NCBI GenBank assembly: GCA_015488785.1
Contig: WFNC01000009.1
Coordinates: forward strand, 1 to 9,362
DNA length: 9,362 bases
Reading direction: 5' to 3'
Origin: Flavobacteriales bacterium
Lineage (GTDB): Bacteria > Bacteroidota > Bacteroidia > Flavobacteriales_D > Parvicellaceae
The notes beneath the pieces were generated by a model that worked only from the letters and a program-made list of their open reading frames with translations, made no database searches and was not told the DNA's origin. Shown piece by piece: positions 1 to 6,207 of this stretch. A program made the position numbers and the translations under genes. Within the stretch, counting starts at the first letter, position 1; every line of letters starts with the position of its first letter.

Positions 1-73
1 CCGCTTTGTCTTCTTGTGCAAATGAAATAGAAAGGGTAGAGGTTGCAAGTATTAAGGTTAAAATATTTTTCAT
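1..73 (-). CDS. Exported protein, N-terminal fragment (signal peptide only)
   Basis: Only the first 24 codons lie in the window; the gene runs off the left edge. The ATG at 73-71 is followed by a classic signal peptide: Lys at residue 2, a hydrophobic core rich in Leu, Ile, Thr and Ser, and a probable cleavage site after the FA of SFAQED. The mature protein would begin QEDKA. The start sits 14 bp after the stop codon of the secreted hydrolase upstream, on the same strand, so co-transcription is likely. The function cannot be inferred from so little sequence. The call as an exported protein rests on the signal peptide alone, and lipidation is unlikely because no Cys follows the core. Confidence 0.75.
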   Translation of the reverse strand, partial: MKNILTLILATSTLSISFAQEDKA

Positions 74-87
74 AGTGTATTTTGTAT

Positions 88-1314
88 TTAGTTTTTTGTA
101 ATCTTTTTAGTTTCGATTAATGATTCATTATCAAATATTTGAATAAGGTAAATTCCATTAGACAAAGTAGCTAAATCTAATTTTATGAAGTTTAGATTTT
201 TTTTGAAATCAAATTGTTGGACTTTATTCCCTTGTATGTCTGTGATAATAACTTTATTAAATTTTAGATTACTTTTTATATTAATGGTGTTTAATGTGGG
301 GATTGGAAAAAGGTGAATCAGAGGAGCGCCATCTTTATTCTCGATGTGACTAATAATAGGGCTTTCAATACCTAAAAGGTATTTCCAAGCTTCTTTAAAA
401 ACTGGACTTCCATTATTATTAAGAGGTGTTTTACTATCTAAAATCATTACACTATGATTTCCTCCAATGCCTGTTGTATCGTAAGTTGTGTAAAGTTGAT
501 GCGTGTTAGAGTAGGGGGGATTTATCGTTAAAACATTAACGGTGTCGCCAAAAGAGTTCATACCTAAATTATCCCAAATTTCAAGTTGTTCAGAAAAATT
601 AACAACACCATCATTCAGATTATTCAATCCATAATAGATAGAATCTTCTGCTACGGTAGAAGAATTTGTCCAAAGGGCAGGTTGATTGTAGTAGGTACTA
701 TAATCATTTGGTGATGCGAACATTATAATTCTTTGAACAGGTTTGTCAATTCCGATAACGGCAGCGTGTCCTCCTCCTTGGGAATGTCCTGAAACGACAA
801 CTTTATTCCAAGTAATCTCGTTTCCGGAGTAAAATTCATTCCAACCTTGATTAGGGTTGTTTGCATGTAAATATTGCAAGAGCTTAATCGCTCTATTGTA
901 AACGCTATTGGTTAAATCTACAGAAACTTCAGCGCTATAATCAATTCCTTCTAAAATTTCTTTTCTAAAATGGAGGTAACAGTTAACGTCTGTACTTGCT
1001 TCACAAGCTGTTCTTGCGGCTACATTATTTGGATATTTTAAACTAATGACATGATATCCATTGTTTGCCGCTAAAGTTGGAAACAATAATGTTCCATTTG
1101 GATTAGCATAAGAGCCAACAAGATGAATGAGTAATTTATCATTAGGAGTGCACGTTGGGTTATAAAAAGTGTAATGTTTTTGTAATTCCCAACTAATATT
1201 ACCATCAGTTTGACTTGCCCTAATTTGTTGAGTAATCAAAGCATTTTCATTGCAATTTTGACCATAGTTACTCAATGAATAAATGGTTAAAATGACAATA
1301 AAAAGCTCTTTCAT
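88..1314 (-). CDS. Secreted alpha/beta-hydrolase with T9SS type A sorting domain
   Basis: This 408-residue exported protein has three parts. Residues 1-19 are a signal peptide with probable cleavage near YG|QN. An alpha/beta-hydrolase domain spans about 55-315, with the nucleophile elbow GHSQG at 176-180 (Ser178). The GGNHSVM segment at 284-290 offers His287 as the catalytic base, and Asp235 in LNDG is a candidate acid, though this is inferred. The tail from about 335 has the LFPIPT box, a variant of FPNP, and ends in LSNGIYLIQI plus a Lys-rich end. That is the layout of the Por/type IX secretion signal, so the protein should be secreted or surface-bound. The fold resembles the BPSS1187-like serine hydrolases, but the substrate (ester, polyester or lipid) is unknown. 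It starts 19 bp after the obg stop codon and may be co-transcribed with obg. AGAAG lies just upstream of the ATG. Confidence 0.8.
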   Translation of the reverse strand: MKELFIVILTIYSLSNYGQNCNENALITQQIRASQTDGNISWELQKHYTFYNPTCTPNDKLLIHLVGSYANPNGTLLFPTLAANNGYHVISLKYPNNVAARTACEASTDVNCYLHFRKEILEGIDYSAEVSVDLTNSVYNRAIKLLQYLHANNPNQGWNEFYSGNEITWNKVVVSGHSQGGGHAAVIGIDKPVQRIIMFASPNDYSTYYNQPALWTNSSTVAEDSIYYGLNNLNDGVVNFSEQLEIWDNLGMNSFGDTVNVLTINPPYSNTHQLYTTYDTTGIGGNHSVMILDSKTPLNNNGSPVFKEAWKYLLGIESPIISHIENKDGAPLIHLFPIPTLNTINIKSNLKFNKVIITDIQGNKVQQFDFKKNLNFIKLDLATLSNGIYLIQIFDNESLIETKKITKN

Positions 1315-1333
1315 ATTCTTCTGTTTTTTAGAT

Positions 1334-2323
1334 TTAGTTAATCTTTGCCCAAAGCATATCTTTCAATTCTGTAATTCCCATTCCAGCAACCGAAGATATA
1401 AATATAGTTTCTATCCCTTCTGGTAAATCTTTTTTCGTTTCTTCGATCAATTCATCGTCCAACATGTCACTTTTTGTAATGGCAAGAAGTCTATCTTTGT
1501 TTAGTAATTCAGAATTAAATTCACTCAATTCGTTTAATAGAATTTCGTATTCTTCTTTTATGTTTTTAGCATCTATTGGAACCATAAAAAGTAATAATGC
1601 ATTACGTTCTATATGTCTTAAAAATCGATGTCCTATTCCTTTTCCTTTGTGAGCTCCTTCGATTATACCAGGGATGTCAGCCATTACAAAAGACTTCGTC
1701 TCTCGATAAGCAACTATTCCTAAGTTAGGTACTAGTGTGGTAAATGGATAATCGGCTATTTCTGGTTTTGCAGCAGAAACTACTGATAGTAAAGTTGATT
1801 TTCCTGCATTTGGAAAGCCTACTAATCCTACATCTGCCAAAACTTTTAGTTCAAGAATCATCCAATATTCTCCACCATCTTCTCCTGGTTGAGCATATTG
1901 TGGGTTTTGGTTGGTTGCAGATTTAAAATGTGCATTTCCTAAACCTCCACGTCCTCCTTTTACCAAAATAACTTCTTGACCAATTTCAGAAATCTCGCAA
2001 ATCACTTCTCCTGTTTCAGCATCTTTGGCAATTGTTCCTAGCGGTACATCCAAATATTCGTCTTCACCTTCTTTTCCAAAACTTCTACTTGAGCTTCCTG
2101 GAAATCCAGGTTTTGCGATAACGTGTTTTCTGTATTTTAAGTGCAACAACGTCCATTCGTTATTTGTACCTCTCAATATGATGTGACCTCCACGTCCTCC
2201 GTCTCCACCATCGGGTCCCCCTTTAGATGTTAGTCTATCTCTATGGAAATGCTTTGATCCTGCTCCTCCTTTTCCCGAACGGCAGCATATTTTTACGTAA
2301 TCTACAAAATTTGAATTTGCCAT
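1334..2323 (-). CDS. obg: GTPase Obg/CgtA, late 50S assembly factor
   Basis: Obg is a P-loop GTPase that binds the 50S subunit late in assembly and is linked to ppGpp stress control. This 329-residue copy has the glycine-rich Obg fold over about 5-160, with repeated GGxGG runs (for example at 39-46 and 123-130). The G domain follows: G1 GFPNAGKS (169-176), switch I YPFTT (192-196), G3 DIPG (216-219), G4 TKSD (283-286) and G5 SSVAG (310-314). G4 has Thr in place of the canonical Asn of NKxD. The protein ends right after the G domain, so the C-terminal OCT domain of Bacillus-type Obg is absent. The MANSNFVDYVKI start matches the family, so ATG 2323 is the likely start. A terminator and a palindrome separate it from adk, so it probably has its own promoter. 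Confidence 0.96.
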   Translation of the reverse strand: MANSNFVDYVKICCRSGKGGAGSKHFHRDRLTSKGGPDGGDGGRGGHIILRGTNNEWTLLHLKYRKHVIAKPGFPGSSSRSFGKEGEDEYLDVPLGTIAKDAETGEVICEISEIGQEVILVKGGRGGLGNAHFKSATNQNPQYAQPGEDGGEYWMILELKVLADVGLVGFPNAGKSTLLSVVSAAKPEIADYPFTTLVPNLGIVAYRETKSFVMADIPGIIEGAHKGKGIGHRFLRHIERNALLLFMVPIDAKNIKEEYEILLNELSEFNSELLNKDRLLAITKSDMLDDELIEETKKDLPEGIETIFISSVAGMGITELKDMLWAKIN

Positions 2324-2353
2324 TTTACTTTTTATTATAACTACTCAAAACGG

Positions 2354-2428
2354 ATACCAATTGAATATTGAAATGCGACTTAAAAAATAAAGTTATTTAT
2401 TTGACGCATTTCATAATTTAATTGGTAT
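2354..2428. repeat. 75-bp imperfect palindrome (MITE/REP-like)
   Basis: Two 24-bp arms, 2354-2377 and 2405-2428, are inverted copies that match at 21 of 24 positions. The arms end in ATACCAATT at the outside left and AATTGGTAT at the outside right. The inner ends are AAATGCG and CGCATTT. The 27-bp centre holds a smaller AT-rich inverted repeat. No T-run follows the arm on either strand, so a simple intrinsic terminator is unlikely. It lies between the adk terminator and obg, so on the minus strand it would fall in the obg promoter or 5' leader. No second copy was seen in this window. It could be a small non-autonomous repeat or an operator. Confidence 0.7.
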
Positions 2429-2446
2429 TAAGTGTATGAGTATAGA

Positions 2447-2483
2447 AAAAGGCACAAGAATCCTTTTAGATGCTGTGCCTTTT
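2447..2483 (-). terminator. Intrinsic terminator after adk
   Basis: A 10-bp stem pairs AAAAGGCACA with TGTGCCTTTT (plus-strand arms 2447-2456 and 2474-2483) around a 17-nt loop that contains a further short ATC/GAT pairing. Read on the minus strand it begins 9 bp after the adk stop codon and ends in a T-run, as expected for termination of the hpt-adk transcript. The flanking A and T runs make it symmetrical, so it could also act on the plus strand, where no gene needs it. Confidence 0.8.
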
Positions 2484-2491
2484 ATGTTTTT

Positions 2492-3061
2492 TTATTTTTC
2501 TATTGCGTTATATAAACGCTCAGAAATTTCGTCGATAGAACCTATTCCATCAATTTTTTTAAATTTGTCTTTAGCAGCATAAAAATTGGCAACCACAGCT
2601 GTTTGTGTGTTGTAAACTTCTATTCTGTTTCTAATAATACTTTCGTCAGCATCGTCAGCTCTTCCACTGTCTTTAGCTCTGTTTAGAATTCTTTTTACCA
2701 ATTCATCTTCAGCTACGTCTAAGGCTAACATTACTGTTATTTCTGTTCGTTTATTCGATAAAAAAGTTTCTAACGATTCTGCTTGAAATGTAGTTCGAGG
2801 AAATCCGTCAAAGATAAATCCTTCGGCATCACCATTTTTTTCGACTTCACTTTCTAGCATTTTTATTGTAACTTCATCAGGGACGAGGTCTCCTTTGTCA
2901 ATGTATTGTTTTGCCAATACGCCTAATTCTGTTTCTCCTTTTATATTTGCTCTAAAAATATCGCCAGTAGATAAATGTACTAGGTTGTATTTTGCAACTA
3001 GTTTTGTTGCTTGAGTTCCTTTTCCTGCACCTGGAGGTCCAAATAATACAATGTTTAACAT
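2492..3061 (-). CDS. adk: Adenylate kinase
   Basis: This enzyme catalyses AMP + ATP to 2 ADP in the cytoplasm. The 189-residue protein has the P-loop GPPGAGKGT at 8-16, the AMP-site segment STGD at 31-34 and FDGFPRT at 84-90. It has a short LID (about 127-141, NRAKDSGRADD) without the four-Cys zinc insertion, so it is a short-form Adk. The ATG at 3061 gives the standard MLNIVLFGPPG start. The upstream bases are A/T only, with no Shine-Dalgarno sequence, as is usual in Bacteroidota. It starts 20 bp after hpt and is followed by a terminator, so hpt-adk forms a two-gene purine unit. Confidence 0.97.
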   Translation of the reverse strand: MLNIVLFGPPGAGKGTQATKLVAKYNLVHLSTGDIFRANIKGETELGVLAKQYIDKGDLVPDEVTIKMLESEVEKNGDAEGFIFDGFPRTTFQAESLETFLSNKRTEITVMLALDVAEDELVKRILNRAKDSGRADDADESIIRNRIEVYNTQTAVVANFYAAKDKFKKIDGIGSIDEISERLYNAIEK

Positions 3062-3081
3062 AATAAGTTTTTTTGTTTATT

Positions 3082-3618
3082 TTATTCGTTAATGATATAA
3101 ATGTCTTTTAAATTTCTTCCTAATCCGTCGTAATCTAATCCGTATCCGACCAAAAATTCATTTCCTACTTCCATTGCTACATAGTCGATTGGAATGTTTT
3201 TGGTATATGCTTTGGGTTTGTAAAGCAAGGTTGCAATTTTTAATGATGCTGGATTTTCTTTTTCTAAAACTTCAAAAAGTTTTTCTACCGTGTTTCCTGT
3301 ATCTACAATGTCTTCAATAATAACAACATGGCGGTCTGTTAAAGATTCTTTCAAACCCATTACTGTATTTACCTTTCCTGTAGTTTCTGTTCCTTCGTAA
3401 GAAGCCATTCTTAAAAAAGAGACTTCACAATCGCCGTTAAATTCTCTTACTAAGTCAGCTGTAAACAAAAATGAACCGTTGAGTATTCCAATGAAAATAG
3501 GTGTTTTGTTTTCGTAATCCTCTTGAATTTTAATTGCTAAGTTTTTGATAGCTTCATCTATTTTATTGGCTGAAATAAATGGTTTAAAAGTCTTGTCGTG
3601 TAGTTTTACAATGTTCAT
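3082..3618 (-). CDS. hpt: Hypoxanthine (guanine) phosphoribosyltransferase
   Basis: This purine salvage enzyme transfers phosphoribose from PRPP to hypoxanthine, and probably guanine, to give IMP or GMP. The 178-residue type I PRTase shows LNGSF at 46-50 (pyrophosphate loop region) and a flexible-loop region near SYEGTETTGKV (73-83). The PRPP-binding motif VVIIEDIVDTGNT is at 98-110, with the paired acidic residues E102 and D103. A base-binding tail FLVGYGLDYDGLGRNL spans 155-170. Length and order are normal for bacterial Hpt. It is the first gene of the hpt-adk pair, with a probable -7 promoter box about 20 bp upstream of its ATG. Substrate preference between hypoxanthine and guanine cannot be read from the sequence. 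Confidence 0.95.
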   Translation of the reverse strand: MNIVKLHDKTFKPFISANKIDEAIKNLAIKIQEDYENKTPIFIGILNGSFLFTADLVREFNGDCEVSFLRMASYEGTETTGKVNTVMGLKESLTDRHVVIIEDIVDTGNTVEKLFEVLEKENPASLKIATLLYKPKAYTKNIPIDYVAMEVGNEFLVGYGLDYDGLGRNLKDIYIINE

Positions 3619-3636
3619 TTAAGATGTGTTAAGTTA

Positions 3637-3644
3637 CAAAAATA
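3637..3644 (-). promoter_or_regulatory. Probable -7 box of the hpt-adk promoter
   Basis: The minus strand reads TATTTTTG, a full match to the Bacteroidota primary sigma factor box TAnnTTTG. It lies 18 bp upstream of the hpt ATG, which would give a leader of about 12 nt. The -33 side is weak: the nearest TTTG (complement of 3672-3675) is about 27 bp away, longer than the usual spacing of roughly 19-21 bp. Confidence 0.45.
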
Positions 3645-3710
3645 AGAAAGTTTATTGAATTAGACTAAAACCAAACTGCATTTGTTTACTTGGTCGATGT
3701 TATACGGTAA

Positions 3711-3791
3711 TTGCGTTAGGGATGGAAACGGCATCCTTTTTTCTTTTTCAGAAAAAAGATACAGTGGACAGCCCGCTCGAACGCCCAAATA
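3711..3791 (+). repeat. Structured non-coding element, copy 1 (short arm)
   Basis: This 81-nt element begins TTGCGTTAGGGA and ends AACGCCCAAATA. GCGTT (3713-3717) can pair with AACGC near the end. Inside, GCATC (3731-3735) faces GATAC (3758-3762, with one C-A mismatch). A bulged C (3736) follows, then six T against six A (3737-3742 and 3752-3757). After the stem comes AGTGGACAGCCCG. The same plan recurs on the minus strand at 5872-6022 with different but still paired stem bases. Its orientation opposes both flanking genes (hpt and bioD), so it is neither a leader nor an ordinary terminator for them. I recall similar sequences in many flavobacterial spacers. It may belong to the Rfam Flavo-1 RNA family, but I could not check that. 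Confidence 0.7.
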
Positions 3792-3831
3792 TTAGATGAA
3801 AGAGTGTTTTTTATTTTGAATTGCTTTAGAA

Positions 3832-4470
3832 TTAAAAGGTGTAGCTTTCTTCCATGTCCAAAATTTTACTTTTTCTTAAAATCTTTGCTTGTTCTTTTAT
3901 AAATTTTTGGTCTAAAACTTCAGCCATTGGGACATTAAATAGAAAGGGGATTCCTGTATTTTTTGTTATGATAGCTTCCGATTCTTTATTTTCTTGTCCA
4001 GTAACAACTAGTCCTGCAATTGTATAGTTTTTAGACTTTAAGTAATTGATAGTTAGCAAGGTGTGATTTATGCTACCCAAGTAATGTTTGGTGACTAGGA
4101 TGATTTCGGCGTTGCAATAAGGGATTATATCGGTAACATAATTTCCGTTTTCGTTTATGGGGACCATTGCGCCTCCAGCTCCTTCAATTATTAATTTGGT
4201 CGATGCAGGGGGGATTAAATTCATTAATTTTATTTCTATTCCATCTTTTTTTGCAGACAAATGAGGGGACAAAGGCTGTGTTAATCGGTAAGATTCTGGA
4301 TAGATAAATATTCGTTTAGAGGTCAGTTCTTTTATTTTGTCGCTGTCGGTATTTTCTAATTCTCCACTTTGAATTGGTTTCCAATAGTTGGCGGATAAGG
4401 CTTCAACTAATATAGCGGAAACAACTGTTTTTCCTATTTCGGTGTCTATTCCTGTTACAAAATATCTCAT
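3832..4470 (-). CDS. bioD: ATP-dependent dethiobiotin synthetase
   Basis: BioD carries out the penultimate step of biotin synthesis: 7,8-diaminononanoate + CO2 + ATP to dethiobiotin. The 212-residue protein shows the family's modified P-loop GIDTEIGKT at 7-15 and KPIQSG at 31-36, which carries the active-site Lys. The EGAGG motif is at 96-100, followed by the VPI segment. Length and motif order are normal. Its ATG lies only 7 bp after the stop codon of the dihydroorotase homologue, so the two genes are very likely co-transcribed, although no direct pathway link is known. No other bio gene is in the window. No clear hairpin terminator follows; the next structure downstream is the repeat at 3711-3791, which faces the other way. 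Confidence 0.93.
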   Translation of the reverse strand: MRYFVTGIDTEIGKTVVSAILVEALSANYWKPIQSGELENTDSDKIKELTSKRIFIYPESYRLTQPLSPHLSAKKDGIEIKLMNLIPPASTKLIIEGAGGAMVPINENGNYVTDIIPYCNAEIILVTKHYLGSINHTLLTINYLKSKNYTIAGLVVTGQENKESEAIITKNTGIPFLFNVPMAEVLDQKFIKEQAKILRKSKILDMEESYTF

Positions 4471-4477
4471 AGTGTTT

Positions 4478-5743
4478 TTAGTTTATATTTAGTTTAGAAT
4501 TATTAAATACGCCAAAAACTTTTCCTGTAAATTCAAATCCAAAGTAGGGCGAATTTTTACTTTTAGAAACAACGTCTTTTTTGTTGAAAACCCATTTTTG
4601 AGAAGGATTATACAATACAAAGTTCGCTTTTTCATTTTCTTGAATAGTAGGAACGGGTAGATTCAATATTTTTCGTGGTTCGATTGCCATTTTGTCGATG
4701 ATTAAATCTAATCCCAATTCGGGAGCCAGCTTAGTAAGCATAGATGGAAAAGCTGTTTGTAGGTTTATGATTCCAAATTTAGCTAAGTCAAATTCTTTTT
4801 CTTTGTCTTCTATTTCAACAGGAGTGTGATCCGAACAAATAACCGAAATGGTGTTTTCTGTTAATCCTTTTATCAATCCTTCAATGTCTTTTTTTAATCT
4901 AAAAGGTGGTAAAACCTTAAAGTTGGAATCAAAATCAGAAGTGCTTTCGTCGGTAAATAGCAATTGATGCGCTGCAATATCGGAAGTTACTTTTATGTTG
5001 TTCTCTTTTGCTTTTTTGATTAATTCAACCGATTTTGCCGATGAGATTGTGGCAAAATGAATAGGAGAGGAGTTGTAGTCAGCTAAGAAAAGGTCTCTCG
5101 AAATTTGAATTTCTTCTGCCAAATGAGGGATGCTTTCTAATCCCAAATTGGTACTTACAATTCCTTCGTTTATTTGCCCGTTGTGATTCATGTTTTTATC
5201 GTTTGCAAACGAAACAATAACGCCTCCGAAAGGCTTGCTGTAAAGTAAAGCCCTAGACAATAAACTCGGATTTTGAATGGCTTTTTTACCATCCGAAAAG
5301 GCAACGGCACCAGCCTGTTTCATGTCGTAAAGTTCGGCTAATTCTTTTCCTTCGATTTTATCAGAAATACTTCCTGTAGGATGCACATCGACAAGGAAAT
5401 CTCTGGTTTTGTTTATAATGTATTCTACCGTACTTCTATTGCTAATTGTAGGGAGTGTATTTGCTGTGATGGAAACCCCCGTAAATCCTCCTAGTTCGGC
5501 AGATTTGGATCCTGAAGTTAAATCTTCTTTGGTTTCCAATCCTGGTTCTCCAAATGTTGCTCTAAAGTCGAATAAACCTGGCGAAATGTGTAGGTTTTTC
5601 GCTTCTATAATTTTGGTGTAATCGACTGTTAGATTTTCTCCAATTTTATCAATTATTCCGTTAACAATAGAAATGTCCTTTGTTTGGTTGTGAAAAGACG
5701 AGTTGGGATCAATAATGGTTACATTTTTTATTAAAACACGCAT
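4478..5743 (-). CDS. Dihydroorotase homologue lacking zinc ligands (PyrC'-like)
   Basis: This 421-residue protein of the amidohydrolase superfamily aligns end to end with type I dihydroorotases. It keeps the PGLxDxxxxxxEPG frame (55-68), KEDL and GGFT (86-88... then V), FSDG (149-152), GQINEG (189-194) and SDHTP (304-308). The catalytic residues are altered. The DxHxHxR motif reads D59-F-R61-A-T63-F-G65, so both zinc histidines and the substrate Arg are gone. The later ligand histidines are replaced by Phe179 (in VSFAND) and Thr232 (in IHFATISS), and the APH after the last Asp is TPV. Asp151 and Asp305 remain. Dihydroorotate formation is therefore unlikely. The closest known parallel is PyrC', the inactive homologue that supports aspartate transcarbamylase assembly in Pseudomonas. 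A true dihydroorotase would be needed elsewhere in the genome. The gene has no frameshift, so it is maintained. It is followed after 7 bp by bioD. Confidence 0.85.
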   Translation of the reverse strand: MRVLIKNVTIIDPNSSFHNQTKDISIVNGIIDKIGENLTVDYTKIIEAKNLHISPGLFDFRATFGEPGLETKEDLTSGSKSAELGGFTGVSITANTLPTISNRSTVEYIINKTRDFLVDVHPTGSISDKIEGKELAELYDMKQAGAVAFSDGKKAIQNPSLLSRALLYSKPFGGVIVSFANDKNMNHNGQINEGIVSTNLGLESIPHLAEEIQISRDLFLADYNSSPIHFATISSAKSVELIKKAKENNIKVTSDIAAHQLLFTDESTSDFDSNFKVLPPFRLKKDIEGLIKGLTENTISVICSDHTPVEIEDKEKEFDLAKFGIINLQTAFPSMLTKLAPELGLDLIIDKMAIEPRKILNLPVPTIQENEKANFVLYNPSQKWVFNKKDVVSKSKNSPYFGFEFTGKVFGVFNNSKLNIN

Positions 5744-5760
5744 AGCTAAAAATTAGACTG

Positions 5761-5768
5761 CTAAGATA
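5761..5768 (-). promoter_or_regulatory. Possible -7 box for the dihydroorotase homologue/bioD
   Basis: The minus strand reads TATCTTAG, one base off the TAnnTTTG box. It lies 17 bp upstream of the ATG, similar in spacing to the hpt promoter. No good -33 TTG or TTTG is found at 19-21 bp, so this is a weak call. Confidence 0.3.
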
Positions 5769-5871
5769 CTTAAACAATTTGGCTTTCATTTATTTGTTCA
5801 TTATTTTTTTGTGTGAATGAATAATTAGACTTGAATATGCTGTCTTTTTTTGAGGGGATGAAAACTCCTAT

Positions 5872-6022
5872 TATTTGGGCGTTTATACGGGCAATCCGCT
5901 TGTAGTTTTTTATAAAAAAAAAGTTAGACTAAATCTAAAAGGAGCTTCTAAAGTCGCTCTTTTAAATCAAGTCTAACTAATTTTTTTTATGAAAAAAGCT
6001 ACCACTCCTGTCCCTAACGCAA
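5872..6022 (-). repeat. Structured non-coding element, copy 2 (expanded arm)
   Basis: This is a second copy of the element at 3711-3791, here 151 nt long and on the minus strand. It shares the opening TTGCGTTAGGGA, the closing AACGCCCAAATA and the GCCCG box before a 4-nt linker. The central stem is GTAG (6002-5999) with CTAC (5905-5902), then a bulged C (5998), then six T against six A. These stem bases differ from copy 1 but still pair. Inside the stem sits a long extra hairpin whose arms carry GTTAGACT and AGTCTAAC (plus-strand 5923-5930 and 5970-5977), flanked by A and T runs. On the minus strand it lies about 130 bp upstream of the dihydroorotase homologue, so it could be part of a leader RNA, a separate RNA or a DNA repeat. 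Confidence 0.72.
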
Positions 6023-6168
6023 CTAGATTAAATTTTCACAACGGTTGTTTATTTATATTTTGTCAGACTAGAATTAATAAGTCTGTTTTATAAGGTACAC
6101 CTTTTATCTATTTTAATCTAAAAACGTTTAGTCTTTGAAATATTTTTTCAAAAGAAAATTACTTTCAG

Positions 6169-6176
6169 TATCTTTG
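6169..6176 (+). promoter_or_regulatory. Probable -7 box of the S9 peptidase promoter
   Basis: TATCTTTG matches the Bacteroidota TAnnTTTG box exactly. Transcription would start near 6183 and leave a leader of about 25 nt before the ATG at 6208. The -33 element is poor: only a T-rich stretch (6143-6148) sits at the right distance, and a TTTG at 6134-6137 is too far away. Confidence 0.5.
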
Positions 6177-6207
6177 AGCAAATCAAGGATAAACAAAATA
6201 ACATAAT

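Larger units (their letters stand above)
5744..6207. other. Divergent non-coding spacer
   Basis: This 464-bp stretch between divergently transcribed genes has no convincing ORF. It holds a possible pyrC'-like promoter box (5761-5768), structured element copy 2 (5872-6022) and three short inverted repeats: ACAAC/GTTGT at 6038-6048, CAGACT/AGTCTG at 6064-6085 and CTAAA/TTTAG at 6118-6131. The probable promoter of the S9 peptidase is at 6169-6176. The word AGACT or its complement AGTCT occurs seven times. Because the flanking genes diverge, T-rich hairpins here are not needed as gene terminators. Confidence 0.8.

Noticed and set aside
1464..1926. Two short plus-strand open frames (1464-1652 and 1744-1926) opposite obg.
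   Set aside because: They lie wholly antisense to a clearly coding GTPase gene, have no family motif and no promoter or start signal; they are by-products of the obg codon pattern.
2334..2339. Minus-strand TATAAT just upstream of obg.
   Set aside because: The primary sigma factor of Bacteroidota uses TAnnTTTG rather than TATAAT, there is no matching -35 box, and the word is likely by chance in such AT-rich DNA.
3711..3791. CRISPR repeat or att site as an explanation for the repeated boxes here and at 5872-6022.
   Set aside because: There are only two copies, in opposite orientation, over 2 kb apart, of different length and with housekeeping genes between them; no cas gene, integrase or spacer array is present.
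5409..5621. Plus-strand open frame of 70 codons with a hydrophobic start that mimics a signal peptide.
   Set aside because: It is antisense to the conserved N-terminal third of the dihydroorotase homologue, and the rest of its sequence is low-complexity with no recognisable domain.
6064..6090. CAGACT/AGTCTG hairpin followed by TTTTA on the plus strand as a terminator.
   Set aside because: The stem is only 6 bp, the T-run is short, and no plus-strand gene precedes it.
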